From Diprion similis (taxonomy: Eukaryota; Arthropoda; Insecta; Hymenoptera; Diprionidae), in contig NC_060108.1 of the NCBI RefSeq assembly GCF_021155765.1, positions 18,129,025-18,193,024 on the forward strand: a stretch of DNA of 64,000 bases. The letters are read 5' to 3'. This document shows positions 22,501 through 35,100 of the stretch, piece after piece (position 1 is the first letter of the stretch; every line of letters starts with the position of its first letter). The position numbers were made by a program, and so were the translations under genes. The notes beneath the pieces are model-generated. The model saw nothing but the letters and a program-made list of their open reading frames with translations, had not been told where the DNA came from and did not search any database.

Positions 22501-24073
22501 GTATCGTCAAGCTTCTATTCAACCGGTGAGACTTCTGGTTGAGCCAGGGTATGAGGAGCCACATGTTAAGCCTAACGCTTCGCCTAGACCAAGTATATTA
22601 AGAAAGCGAGACCATGACAGTTCGCCTGCAAAAAGTAGGTTGCAGTACTAGGTTCCTAATATTCAGTTAGCCATTCTTATACACTAATATCTCAAATTTT
22701 ACTGTAATTAAGTTTTGAGGATGTATAGGCTCAAGCTTTGTTCTATGCACAGCTATTTTCATTTTCTATAAGTACCTCGTTAGTTAAATGCTTTGAAAAA
22801 CAACTAATGACCTCTAGTCATAGTTGTCTAGTTTTGTTAGGATGTATTTCGTATAATTGCGTAATTGAGTCATTGTTTTGTCCTGCAGGTGCAGCTAAGA
22901 ATTTAGTGCCAGTGTTGGCATCTTTACCTCCAGCAGTACCAACCTCGAGTCCGCCGGGTTCTCCAAGAGGAGATCGGGACCCTGGTGGTTGCCAGAGTTC
23001 TGGCTCTACGACGGTGTCAGCAACTTCATCTCCTGGCCTGGATGAAGAGCCTGAACAATCGAGAATCACTATCAATCCCACAGTTGAAATGTCACCACGG
23101 AAAAAACCCCGTAAACAACAACTTACGGGTGTTGAATTAACTGAACCAAGGTGTACCGAGGAGGAGATGCAATTTATTACTGAAGAGAAGATTAAGAAAG
23201 AAATTAAAACAGAAATGAAAGATAAGGTGAATCATGATAAAAAACAATCTTCTAATAATCAGCAAGATCATTCGTTCAGTACTCAACAACAAACTTCTGT
23301 ACCTGTCAGAAGCCGACCAACACCATCATTGTTAGGTAAGATTGTGATTTCAAAGTATATCAATAATTCTCACAAACATCCTCCACTTCACCGACTTTAC
23401 GTGGAGTCAGAGATGTGAGGCAAAGAAGTGAGATTGCATGATGTTCTATTGTAGACTGCTTAATTTAAAGGTCGTAAAATTGGTTTATTTTGTTCTCTCT
23501 GGTTTGATCAATCAAAAGGATCATCATGGAAAAATAGATGCGATAGCAGATTACACCATTATCGAAGACCTAGTGACGTGCGCCCGCGAGAAGAGCGTAG
23601 ACCAACAGTGGCTGAATTGGCACAACAAAAACATGTTCTGCAGAAATTGAATGGTTGGAAAGTGTATCATCTCACAACACAGATGGAGGATTTAGCAGAT
23701 CTTGAAAAACAAGTATGCAAAGTGATTGCAATGTTGGATATTGTTTGTCAAACAAATTTTAAGCCCATGAAAAATTTCCAACTGAATATGACATGTACCA
23801 ATAAATTTGAACAAATTTTCTTAGGTGCATGAAAAATTGAAGTCAACCTTGTCAATGCTCGAGTCACAACAGGGTGGCCGAGGAAGGCAAGAGGAAGGAT
23901 TGGAGCGTGCCAATGAATTGATAAAAGGAAATATGCAGCGGAGTAGCCTAATTAGTGAGGGGATGAATGAGGCTCGCACGCAGCTTGTAGCAATCTTTCA
24001 GCACAAAAGCCATGTTACTGAGATTTTGCAACGTTGCGGAAATAAACGGGCTCAGAAAAAAAGAGACAAGTAA
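19587..24073 (+). CDS. SAP130: SAP130-like subunit of the Sin3 histone deacetylase complex
   Basis: Nine exons: 19576-19862 (first ATG at 19587), 20410-20642, 20906-21248, 21411-21608, 21810-22245, 22488-22634, 22889-23335, 23519-23712 and 23825-24073. Phases agree, giving 840 residues. Most of the protein is a long S/T/P/Q/V-rich disordered region with VRIISPG, a polyglutamine tract opening exon 5 (about residues 351-370), SPRPSILRK, and a nuclear-type basic motif SPRKKPRKQQ (about 612-622). The C-terminal 150 residues hold the recognisable domain: SRLHHYRRPSDVRPREERR, KLNGWKVYHL, coiled-coil, then NELIKGNMQRSSLISEGMNE and HKSHVTEIL, with a KKR tail. These parallel vertebrate SAP130 (HHFQRYSDVR..., GWKVH..., NELIQGNMQR). 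Known role: nuclear co-repressor scaffold. The first ATG lies just inside an acceptor, so an upstream coding exon is not excluded. Confidence 0.9.
21810..21866 (+). repeat. CAR/CAA polyglutamine tract in SAP130 exon 5
   Basis: The opening codons of the exon are mostly CAA and CAG with occasional CAT and CCG. They encode a Q-rich run (H and P interruptions) of about 19 residues. The interruptions suggest a stable rather than expanding repeat. Confidence 0.8.
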
Positions 24074-24204
24074 TTTTAACTTAAAACTGTAAGTTATCTA
24101 TATCAGAATTGTTAATACTATAGAGAAGTATAAGCTTCTTGAAGAATGAGGTTCTATTACAATACCTATTTTTAACTGTATCGTATAGAACCTATATTAT
24201 GTGA

Positions 24205-24210
24205 AATAAA
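24205..24210 (+). terminator. Poly(A) signal of SAP130
   Basis: AATAAA lies 132 bases past the SAP130 stop codon and is followed by a second overlapping AATAAA-like copy. It is the first canonical signal downstream. Confidence 0.6.
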
Positions 24211-24585
24211 TAAATGGTTTTATATGTGATAAGTTATAATTATCATTACTAATTGGCAAATAGCAAGTGCTGTGTTATGATTAAAATTTATGTAATCGGG
24301 TTTCTAACTTTATACGCTTGAAAATATAATGATAAGGGTAATGAAACTAAAAACTTGATGACAAAGAGAATGGGTCTTTTTGAAAAAAAATTGGTTGGAT
24401 TATGTAACTGTAGGGGACTTTGGTACATACATCACGTAACTATAGAAACCGTAGCAACTGTGGTTGCTATACGCAACTGCTATTAGTTTCCTATCGCGTC
24501 TATTCATTAGTCAACCTCTTTAGATCATAGTCAATCTGAAGAATAAAAAGAAAAATCTATATTATTTCTTGATTAAATATTCGCG
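24211..24585. promoter_or_regulatory. SAP130 3' end to DNAAF3 start
   Basis: This short spacer between two same-direction genes should hold the DNAAF3 promoter and 5' UTR. I see no TATA box. An X-box (RFX site), the usual ciliary-gene element, was looked for by eye and not convincingly found; the repeated GTAACT/GTAGCAAC/GTTGCTA words near 24400-24475 are the closest. Confidence 0.3.
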
Positions 24586-27454
24586 ATGTGGTGGGGTTAC
24601 AGTCAACCATTGGACCTGAGGCAAGAAATAAGGGAAAATGAAGACGATGATTTAGATGTACCTCTGGAAGTTTTGATCCTAGGTTCGGGTGATGCTCGTC
24701 ATATTGTTAAAACTATCGCATCAGCCTACAAGCATAAAAGACGCAGTATCAACTTTCATGTAATAGAACCATTTCTGGAACAAATTGCAAGATCTATTCT
24801 GCTTTTGAGTACCATCCTTGAAGTGGGATTAGGTGAGCTTAGTAGAATTTTACATGCAATGAAAAATCATTATTCGTCAAGAATAATTCCCGAAAACGCA
24901 TAGAGAAAATGTAAACTTTGATGATCCAAAAATTATTAAAAATTTTTCAACAAAGTGTGAATATAGTTTCAACTAATGAACAGATATGGGATTCTTAGCC
25001 TTATACATTGAATTTTCAACCTTCACAAAAAAAAATATTACACCAAAAGCATATCTAACAGCCACGGAATTTTCCCCATCAAATATTGTACCTTATTCCC
25101 TACTGAAGGACTACAAGAAGCTACAAGATATTATTTGGAGTTGATGGGAAACATACTGTTAAGACCAGCAACAGCAAAATATTTAGTGCAACGAGTTCAG
25201 AGCTTGATTGATATTCCAACACAAAGTGTGAACTGTCCGTGGGTGAACTTGGAAAAGCTTAAGCACAAGGACAGAGATAGTTTGGAATCAATTTTCAAGT
25301 TTGTACCAGATTTGGTGTCATTACCTATCTTGACATTCTCCTAATAACATCGGATGCAAGTTTTTTCTATTACGTATGTACATCTATAGGTTTTGGATAA
25401 GAGCAACTTGCGAAGGTATTCCCATTATGGAATATTGGGATCGCAGAATACGGAAAGCATTAGAGGTACGATACGATTGCCGAGAGGGTGTTTTTGACTG
25501 GGATTATCACATGGTGTTGAAGTATAGAGAAAATACCAATTTAACGCTCCATGAGTACAGGTCAACCTTCAGAATTTATGACAATGATGTACTTAGCTGA
25601 GCACTCTTCACGAATTTCAGTATTAACACATGAATTGTCAGTGTGAGTAGCCTAAATTTGAACGAATACATACATGGATTTTTTCTGCAGATTTTGGAGA
25701 GGGACCGGTATTGCCTTCACATGGATAGAAGGTGAACCTGCAAGGAGTAATCCCACTCTCATCAACAACATTATAAGTCATGGGAAAGGGTTTATACACT
25801 ATGCCTACATGGGAGACATTAATGTTGGGCCATACTTTACATGGAGTTTGGGAATTGAAAAAAAAAAAGAGTAATCTAGTAAAAATAAATAAATCAATTT
25901 ACAGATGTAACTCAGAACTAAACTATAACTTATAAATGGTGTCGGTACATCATTAAAATCCATATATACACAGTTGCTGTCAGTTAACACTAGAACTACC
26001 GAAATTGAAACAATGTTAGTTCTACCAAAACCAGCCATTTTGACTGGTCTGTTAAAAATACGTAGTATTAGAGTATTTTTATGTTTATCGATTTATTACT
26101 TTCTCACCAATAGTCCTTTAATGAGAATTGACAAATCAGTAAGAATATATTTCAATTGTTTTGTCATTTTGAGCGCTTGTAAAATATCATTGTAGAAAAG
26201 AAAATTAGGTCCTATTCCAACGACTCTCTTATACAGTGTGACTGTGTGCAATGAAACCCCAAATCCACTGATGAGCAGTTTTACGTTACGTTACAGCTAT
26301 GTTTCTGTTTATGTTTATATTGTGACACCAGATCGGATATGGTGTTCGACGAAATCTAATTAAACGTTTTTGGGTTCTATCAATAGATTTTCGGACCTTT
26401 TTACACTTTGATAAGTTCCAGTCATAACGATTGGTATTGGTATAAGTAGCTATGATACAAAATTAATTTGATTTAGAATGAATAAAACAAAAATAAAATT
26501 CATTATGCTACTCTTTTAGTTATGGCTAAGTCATTACATCATTGCGGAAGAACAATGTTACATAAGGTAGGAATTTAAGAATGAAATTGTAAAACCAGTC
26601 ATTTTGACTGCCATGGTCTAGTAGTTCCAGTGTTAATGTAATTTTTCAAATTCTCCGTGTTTTCGAGTGTTGACAAAATGAAAAGAAAAAAAATGGAAAG
26701 GTCTTTATTGGATAGTGAAAATTGATGGAAATTTTTCACGCAGTGTATGAATATTAAGTTAAAATTACAATATCCCGAGTCGTATTGTTAATTTGTAATA
26801 TAATACTTGACAGAAAACAGAGAGCCACCGACATTGCTGAGCGTGAAGTTATGCGTGCCATACACGAAACTAGATGTAATGAACCCATGTGCGAGGATGT
26901 GGTCGCTGCTCATCGAGATCCGTCCCTTCTCAATGCAGTAATAATAACAGAAATACCAAACAATGATATTGAACAGGAGACATGGTCGACAGGTGATGAG
27001 TATGATCGTCGGAAGAGAAAAATTGTTTGGAAAAATATTCCGGATTTCAAAGTATGGATCTACACATTTTATTTATCATATCAAAATAAATGTTTTAATC
27101 CTAATAAAATTTCACTTGTTACACCTCTAGGTAATCTTTCATCCATTGACAGCTATTAATAAGTATAAAAACAAGCAGGAATTTATACAGAAATTTGACC
27201 TGATCTGGATTGCCCATAACATGACGAAACATTTATCAAATGTGATACCATTGGCAAAGCTCAATGCAAGAATACTTGTGGAATCACGAAAATTCATGGT
27301 AGACTTGCGAAAAGAAGATTTGGAGAAATTTACGAAAGAATTGATTAATGATGCTAAAGAGAATGGAATGGAGACCATACATAAGTTTGATTCGGAAAAG
27401 GATAATATAGCAAGATTTCTCAAACGTAGTGTAGTGTCACAAGAAATAATTTAA
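24586..27454 (+). CDS. DNAAF3: DNAAF3-like axonemal dynein assembly factor
   Basis: Six exons: 24586-24832, 25109-25298, 25390-25560, 25691-25870, 26814-27051 and 27131-27454. All are GT-AG with consistent phases, giving 449 residues. It opens MWWGYSQPLDL, then VLILGSGDARHIVKTI (methyltransferase-like first strand and loop), FHVIEP, GLQEATRYYLELMGNILLRP, FKFW, EYWDRRIRKALEVRYDCREG and VFDWDYHM. It continues FWRGTGIAFTW, YMGDINVGPYFTWSLGIE, RATDIAEREV and a C-terminal region (VIFHPLTAINKY, FDLIWIAHN). Each block aligns in order with DNAAF3 ([70 protein letters not shown]). The family acts in cytoplasm in pre-assembly of ciliary dynein arms; in insects expression is expected mainly in sperm and ciliated sensory neurons. 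Exon 4 ends in a long A run just before its donor. Confidence 0.92.
25984..26636. mobile_element. Non-autonomous piggyBac-like MITE in DNAAF3 intron 4
   Basis: Both ends are TTAA (25984-25987 and 26633-26636). The terminal inverted repeats read TTAACACTAGAACTAC at the left and TTAACACTGGAACTAC on the minus strand at the right (15 of 16). Each subterminal region contains a CCATTTTGACTGG-like or CAGTCATTTTGACTG-like block. The interior of about 600 bp has no transposase. TTAA target-site duplication is the hallmark of piggyBac transposons. The intron around it (25871-26813) is the largest in the gene, as expected from an insertion. Confidence 0.75.
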
Positions 27455-27536
27455 TTTTGAGAAATTGGGTGTTTTATACTCCATCATGCTAAAATCTGGC
27501 CCCTCCCATCACACCAATCAACCAGTATAATTCTAA

Positions 27537-27542
27537 AATAAA
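27537..27542 (+). terminator. Poly(A) signal of DNAAF3
   Basis: AATAAA lies 82 bases after the stop codon and is followed within a few bases by a T-rich run (about 27550-27560), the usual arrangement of a cleavage/polyadenylation site. Confidence 0.6.
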
Positions 27543-27877
27543 CGATCATATTTTTTTTTTTCGAAATATTCTTGCGATCGAGTATGTATACACACACGAA
27601 AAAATTGGGGACATCACAAAACAGGATACTGATTGTTAAAGTATAAGATAGGTTGATATTAATCAATAAAAATTTACTCAAATTTGAGCACATAGTATCA
27701 AGTTATTTAACCAGGAATTTACTATTGGGATGACTCTGAGATCATGCCATTTCTCGGGCTTGACGTTAAATTAAGATATATTGGAGTGTTTTTGTGGTGA
27801 ATTGCATGTAGAAGGATGTTATAATACCTTTCTTGTGTTCGAGATATGAGGACTTGAATAATTCAAGTGATATTCCT
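27543..27877. other. Unique spacer before the satellite domain
   Basis: No gene or repeat recognised. Confidence 0.4.
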
Positions 27878-28143
27878 TTGCTCCCTTCGATACTAGTTTT
27901 GCGTTCCTGAGGGTCCAATTAGTCTGGAAAGGGACATACCACATGATTATGTAACTAGAAAGTTTTTGCTCAAAAATAAAGTCAGACTGAACCCTTTGGA
28001 CTTTTGGTGAAGATTTTGATCACTTTGATAAATGCTGCAAACAATTCTTTGGTGCACTATATCGCCGTAATTTCGTGAGAGAAATCAACTTAACACAGTT
28101 CGAATACGCTGCGAGCAACGGATCAAAAGTAATTGCTAAAAAC
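27878..28143 (+). repeat. Outermost, heavily degenerate copy of the 312-bp satellite monomer
   Basis: It matches the monomer in order: GTTCCTG.GGGTCCAATTA, ACCCTTTGGA.TTTTGG, CACTTTGA, GCTGCAA, CCGTAATTTCGTGAGAGAAATC, AATACGCTGCGAGC, then AAAAGT. Many substitutions and indels separate it from the array consensus, and it stands alone. Confidence 0.75.
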
Positions 28144-28608
28144 CATCAATTTCATACCGGTCTTAAGCGAAGGGAAATGAAAATGACAAACTCATTGCTA
28201 CAAAGTTTTCGTTTCAATTCACTTACAGTTTATTCAATATGCTATGATTCTAGTACGAGTGCCCAAGTGTCAGCGTGTAGTAATTTAACAAGTTACCACA
28301 TAAAGTGACATATACTTACAGTATAAGAGTACGAAAAAAAAGAAATGCAAAATGATGATTGAATGTAACGTAATAAGTATGGTTATTATAACTGGAAGAC
28401 TGAGTGCAATATACGTTATCTCAAGCAGACTAGGAAAATTGTTATGGCACATAGTCTTTGTCGTAATATTATAGAGTATGTGAGTTCGAATTGCGGCTTG
28501 CGTAGATGCGCAACGCACCTCTGCAACACACAATATATTACGTACGATATTGTATTGTTAATATTTGATGTAACTTAGGATGGAATGAATGCATCATTGA
28601 GTTTTTCC
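28144..28608. other. Non-satellite segment between degenerate copies
   Basis: Unique-looking DNA of about 465 bp separating the outermost monomer from the next. No gene recognised. Confidence 0.5.
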
Positions 28609-28968
28609 ACATCTCCTTCGTATGTTCTAAGCTGTTGGTCCCACAACAAAGTTGACGCCTTTTTTAGAAGCCTTGAGGTCCGATCGGTCGGTGAAAGATC
28701 GCAGGAATTGATTCACAGACGAGAAGTTCTTTACTCCGAAGATCATGATACGGAGTAAGGACGGTCTCTGGATATTTGTTAAGAATTATGACAGTTTCGA
28801 AAACGCTAAATCCAGTTCGATGATGAACTGTTCCGACGAGATTTTGCAAGAGGAATCGATTGACCGCAGTCCGAATGCGCTGCGAGCAACAGATCAAAAG
28901 TTACAGCCAAAAAACGAGAGACGTACTTTCTCAATTTTTCTGCTGCTGGTCTTTTTGTCGCAATTTCT
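28609..28968 (+). repeat. Diverged edge copy of the satellite monomer
   Basis: Recognisable blocks are AGCTGTTGGTCC, GAGACGAGAAG-like text, CGATTGACCGCAGTCC and ATGCGCTGCGAGC, followed by AAAAGTTACAGCC. It is intermediate in divergence between the outlier at 27878 and the homogeneous array, and slightly long: a CTGCTGGTC block is repeated near its right end. Confidence 0.75.
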
Positions 28969-31900
28969 TTGCTGTTGGTCCTACGCGATTTTTGTAGTGT
29001 TTTCTGAGTTCCTGGGCGTCCGGTTAGTCTGAGGAGGGTCGTACGAATCGATTCCGAGACAAAAAATTCTCGGCTCCAAAAATAACCAAGAAAGTGAGGC
29101 TAACCCCTTTGGATTTTTGGGGAAAATTTCGACGACTTTGAAAAAAGCTGCAATTAATTTTCGCATACCCTATTCCGACGTAATTTTGCGAGAGAAATCG
29201 ATTAAGCGCAGTCCCAATACGCTGCGAGCGATAGCTGAAAAGTTACGGCCGAAAAACTCATGATTTTCATCGTCATTTGTCTGCTGCTGGTCCTACGCTG
29301 TTTTTGATGTGTTTTCTGAGTTCCTGGTGGTCCAATTACACTAAGGATGGTCATACAAATCGATTCCGAGACGAAAAATTTTCGGCTCCGAAAATGACCA
29401 AAAAAGTAAGGCTAACCCCTTTGGAATTTTGGCGAAAATTTCGACGACTTTGAAAAGAGCTGCAATTGATTTTCGCATGCCCTATTCCGACGTAATTTTG
29501 CGGGAGAAATCGATTAAGCGCAGTCCCAATACGCTGCGAGCGATAGCTGAAAAGTTACGGCCGAAAAACTCATGATTTTCGTCGTCATTTCTCTGCTGCT
29601 GGTCCTACGCTGTTTTTTATGTGTTTTTTGAGTTCCTGGCGGTCCAATTACTCTCAAGATGGTCATACAAATCGATTGTGAGACGAGAAATTTTCGACTC
29701 CGAAAATGACCAAAAAAGTAAGGCTAACCCCTTTGGATTTTTGGCGAAAATTTCGATGACTTTGAAAAAAGCTGCAATTAATTTTTGCATGCCCTATTCC
29801 GACGTAATTTTGCGAGAGAAATCGATTAAGCGCAGTCCCAATACGCTGCGAGCGATAGCTGAAAAGTTACGGCCGAAAAACTCACGATTTTCACCGTCAT
29901 TTCTCTGCTGCTGGTCCTACGCTGTTTTTGATGTGTTTTCTGAGTTCCTGGTGGTCCAATTACACTGAGGATGGTCATACAAATCGATTCCGAGACGAAA
30001 AATTTTCGGCTCCGAAAATGACCAAAAAAGTAAGGCTAACCCCTTTGGAATTTTGGCGAAAATTTCGACGACTTCGAAAAGAGCTGCAATTAATTTTCGC
30101 ATGCCCTATTCCGACGTAATTTTGCGAGAGAAATCGATTAAGCGCAGTCCCAATACGCTGCGAGCGATAGCTGAAAAGTTACGGCCGGAAAACTCATGAT
30201 TTTCGTCGTCATTTCTCTGCTGCTGGTCCTACGCTGTTTTTTATGTGTTTTTTGAGTTCCTGGCGGTCCAATTACTCTAAAGATGGTCATACAAATCGAT
30301 TGTGAGACGAGAAATTTTCGACTCCGAAAATGACCAAAAAAGTAAGGCTAACCCCTTTGGATTTTTGGCGAAAATTTCGATGACTTTGAAAAAAGCTGCA
30401 ATTAATTTTTGCATGCCCTATTCCGACGTAATTTTGCGAGAGAAATCGATTAAGCGCAGTCCCAATACGCTGCGAGCGATAGCTGAAAAGTTACGGCCGA
30501 AAAACTCACGATTTTCACCGTCATTTCTCTGCTGCTGGTCCTACGCTGTTTTTGATGTGTTTTCTGAGTTCCTGGTGGTCCAATTACTCTAAAGATGGTC
30601 ATACAAATCGATTGCGAGACGAGAAATTTTCGACTCCGAAAATGACCAAAAAAGTAAGGCTAACCCCTTTGGATTTTTGGCGAAAATTTCGACGACTTTG
30701 AAAAAAGCTGCAATTAATTTTTGCATGCCCTATTCCGACGTAATTTTGCGAGAGAAATCGATTAAGCGCAGTCCCAATACGCTGCGAGCGATAGCTGAAA
30801 AGTTACGGCCGAAAAACTCACGATTTTCACCGTCATTTCTCTGCTGCTGGTCCTACGCTGTTTTTGATGTGTTTTCTGAGTTCCTGGTGGTCCAATTACA
30901 CTGAGGATGGTCATACAAATCGATTCCGAGACGAAAAATTTTTGGCTCCAAAAATGACCAAAAAAGTAAGGCTAACCCCTTTGGAATTTTGGCGAAAATT
31001 TCGACGACTTCGAAAAGAGCTGCAATTAATTTTCGCATGCCCTATTCCGACGTAATTTTGCGAGAGAAATCGATTAAGCGCAGTCCCAATACGCTGCGAG
31101 CGATAGCTGAAAAGTTACGGCCGAAAAACTCATGATTTTCGTCGTCATTTCTCTGCTGCTGGTCCTACGCTGTTTTTTATGTGTTTTTTGAGTTCCTGGC
31201 GGTCCAATTACTCTAAAGATGGTCATACAAATCGATTGCAAGACGAGAAATTTTCGACTCCGAAAATGACCAAAAAAGTAAGGCTAACCCCTTTGGATTT
31301 TTGGCGAAAATTTCGACGACTTTGAAAAAAGCTGCAATTAATTTTCGCAAGCCCCATTCCGACGTAATTTCGCGAGAGAAATCGATTAAGCGCAGTCCCA
31401 ATACGCTGCGAGCGATAGCTGAAAAGTTACGGCCGAAAAACTCATGATTTTCATCGTCATTTCTCTGCTGCTGGTCCTACGCTGTTTTTGATGTGTTTTC
31501 TGAGTTCCTGGTGGTCCAATTACACTATGGATGGTCATACAAATCGATTCCAAGACGAAAAATTTTAGGCTTCGAAAATGACCAAAAAAGTAAGGCTCAC
31601 CCCTTTGGAATTTTGGCGAAAATTTCGACGACTTTGAAAAGAGCTGCAATTAATTTTCGCATGCCCTATTCCGACGTAATTTTGCGAGAGAAATCGATTA
31701 AGCGCAGTCCCAATACGCTGCGAGCGATAGCTGAAAAGTTACGGCCGAAAAACTAATGATTTTCATCGTCATTTCTCTGCTGCTGGTCCTACGCTGTTTT
31801 TGATGTGTTTTCTGAGTTCCTGGTGGTCCAATTACACTAAGGATGGTCATACAAATCGATTCCGAGACGAAAAATTTTCGGCTTCGAAAATGACCAAAAA

Positions 31901-32149
31901 AGTAAGGCTAACCCCTTTGGAATTTTGGCGAAAATTTTGACGACTTTGAAAAGAGCTGCAATTAATTTTCGCAAGCCCCATTCCGACGTAATTTCGCGAG
32001 AGGAATCGATTAAGCGCAGTCCCAATTCGCTGCGAGCGATAGCTGAAAAGTTACGGCCGAAAAACTCATGATTTTCATCGTCATTTCTCTGCTGCTGGTC
32101 CTACGCTGTTTTTTATGTGTTTTTTGAGTTCCTGGCGGTCCAATTACTC

Positions 32150-35100
32150 TAAAGATGGTCATACAAATCGATTGCGAGACGAGAAATTTTCGACTCCAAA
32201 AATGACCAAAAAAGTAAGGCTAACCCCTTTGGATTTTTGGCATAAATTTCGACGACTTCGAAAAAAGCTGCAATTAATTTTTGCATGCCCTATTCCGACG
32301 TAATTTTGCGAGAAAAATCGATTAAGCGCAGTCCCAATACGCTGCGAGCGATAGCTGAAAAGATACGGCCGAAAAACTCACGATTTTCACCGTCATTTCT
32401 CTGCTGCTGGTCCTACGCTGTTTTTGATGTGTTTTCTGAGTTCCTGGTGGTCCAATTACACTGAGGATGGTCATACAAATCGATTCCGAGACGAAAAATT
32501 TTCGGCTCCGAAAATGACCAAAAAAGTAAGGCTAACCCCTTTGGAATTTTGGCGAAAATTTCGACGACTTCGAAAAGAGCTGCAATTAATTTTCGCATGC
32601 CCTATTCCGACGTAATTTTGCGAGAGAAATCGATTAAGCGCAGTCCCAATACGCTGCGAGCGATAGCTGAAAAGTTACGGCCGAAAAACTAATGATTTTC
32701 ATCGTCATTTCTCTGCTGCTGGTCCTACGCTGTTTTTGATGTGTTTTCTGAGTTCCTGGCGGTCCAATTACTCCAAAGATGGTCATACAAATCGATTGCG
32801 AGACGAAAAATTTTCGACTCCGAAAATGACCAAAAAAGTAAGGCTAACCCCTTTGGATTTTTGGCGAAAATTTCGACGACTTCGAAAAGAGCTGCAATTA
32901 ATTTTCGCATGCCCTATTCCGACGTAATTTCGCGAGAGAAATCGATTAAGCGCAGTCCCAATACGCTGCGAGCGATAGCTGAAAAGTTACGGCCGAAAAA
33001 CTCATGATTTTCATCGTCATTTCTCTGCTGCTGGTCCTACGCTGTTTTTTATGTGTTTTTTGAGTTCCTGGCGGTCCAATTACTCCAAAGATGGTCATAC
33101 AAATCGATTGCGAGACGAGAAATTTTCGAATCCGAAAATGACCAAAAAAGTAAGGCTAACCCCTTTGGAATTTTGGCGAAAATTTCGACGACTTTGAAAA
33201 GAGCTGCAATTAATTTTCGCATGCCCTATTCCGACGTAATTTCGCGAGAGAAATCGATTAAGCGCAGTCCCAATACGCTGCGAGCGATAGCTGAAAAGTT
33301 ACGGCCGAAAAACTCATGATTTTCCTCGTCATTTCTCTGCTGCTGGTCCTACGCTGTTTTTGATGTGTTTTCTGAGTTCCTGGTGGTCCAATCACACTAA
33401 GGATGGTCATACAAATCGATTCCGAGACGAAAAATTTTCGGCTTCGAAAATGACCAAAAAAGTAAGGCTAACCCCTTTGGAATTTTGGCGAAAATTTCGA
33501 CGACTTTGAAAAGAGCTGCAATTAATTTTCGCATGCCCTATTCCGACGTAATTTTGCGAGAGAAATCGATTAAGCGCAGTCCCAATACGCTGCGAGCGAT
33601 AGCTGAAAAGTGACGGCCGAAAAACTAATGATTTTCATCGTCATTTCTCTGCTGCTGGTCCTACGCTGTTTTTGATGTGTTTTCTGAGTTCCTGGTGGTC
33701 CAATTACACTAAGGATGGTCATACAAATCGATTCCGGGACGAAAAATTCTCGGCTTCAAAAATGACCAAAAAAGTAAGGCTAACCCCTTTGGAATTTTGG
33801 CGAAAATTTCGACGACTTTGAAAAGAGCTGCAATTAATTTCCGCATGCCCTATTCCGACGTAATTTTGCGAAAGAAATCGATTAAGCGCAGTCCCAATAC
33901 GCTGCGAGCGATAGCTGAAAAGTTACGGCCGAAAAACTAATGATTTTCATCGTCATTTCTCTGCTGCTGGTCCTACGCTGTTTTTGATGTGTTTTCTGAG
34001 TTCCTGGTGGTCCAATTACACTAAGGATGGTCATACAAATCGATTCCGAGACGAAAAATTTTCGGCTTCGAAAATGACCAAAAAAGTAAGGCTAACCCCT
34101 TTGGAATTTTGGCGAAAATTTCGACGACTTTGAAAAGAGCTGCAATTAATTTTCGCAAGCCCCATTCCGACGTAATTTCGCGAGAGAAATCGATTGAGCG
34201 CAGTCCCAATACGCTGCGAGCGATAGCTGAAAAGTTACGGCCGAAAAACTCATGATTTTCCTCGTCATTTCTCTGCTGCTGGTCCTACGCTGTTTTTGAT
34301 GTGTTTTCTGAGTTCCCGGTGGTCCAATTACACTAAGGATGGTCATACAAATCGATTCCGAAACGAAAAATTTTCGGCTTCGAAAATGACCAAAAAAGTA
34401 AGGCTAACCCCTTTGGAATTTTGGCGAAAATTTCGACGACTTTGAAAAGAGCTGCAATTAATTTCCGCATGCCCTATTCCGACGTAATTTTGCGAAAGAA
34501 ATCGATTGAGCGCAGTCCCAATACGCTGCGAGCGATAGCTGAAAAGTTACGGCCGAAAAACTAATGATTTTCATCGTCATTTCTCTGCTGCTGGTCCTAC
34601 GCTGTTTTTGATGTGTTTTCTGAGTTCCTGGTGGTCCAATTACACTAAGGATGGTCATACAAATCGATTCCGAGACGAAAAATTTTCGGCTTCGAAAATG
34701 ACCAAAAAAGTAAGGCTAACCCCTTTGGAATTTTGGCGAAAATTTCGACGACTTTGAAAAGAGCTGCAATTAATTTTCGCAAGCCCCATTCCGACGTAAT
34801 CTCGCGAGAGAAATCGATTAAGCGTAGTCCCAATTCGCTGCGAGCGATAGCTGAAAAGTTACGGCCGAAAAACTCATGATTTTCATCGTCATTTCTCTGC
34901 TGCTGGTCCTACCCTGTTTTTGATGTGTTTTCTGAGTTCCTGGTGGTCCAATTACACTAAGGATGGTCATACAAATCGATTCCGAGACGAAAAATTTTCG
35001 GCTTCGAAAATGACCAAAAAAGTAAGGCTAACCCCTTTGGAATTTTGGCGAAAATTTCGACGACTTTGAAAAGAGCTGCAATTAATTTTCGCATGCCCTA

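Noticed and set aside
28285-28533. 82-residue minus-strand ORF in the segment between satellite copies
   Set aside because: It is hydrophobic and low-complexity because of AT-rich DNA; no family resemblance.
1-28600. tRNA or other RNA genes in the genic half
   Set aside because: I looked for a GGTTCRANYCC B-box with a matching A-box and cloverleaf and found none that folds.
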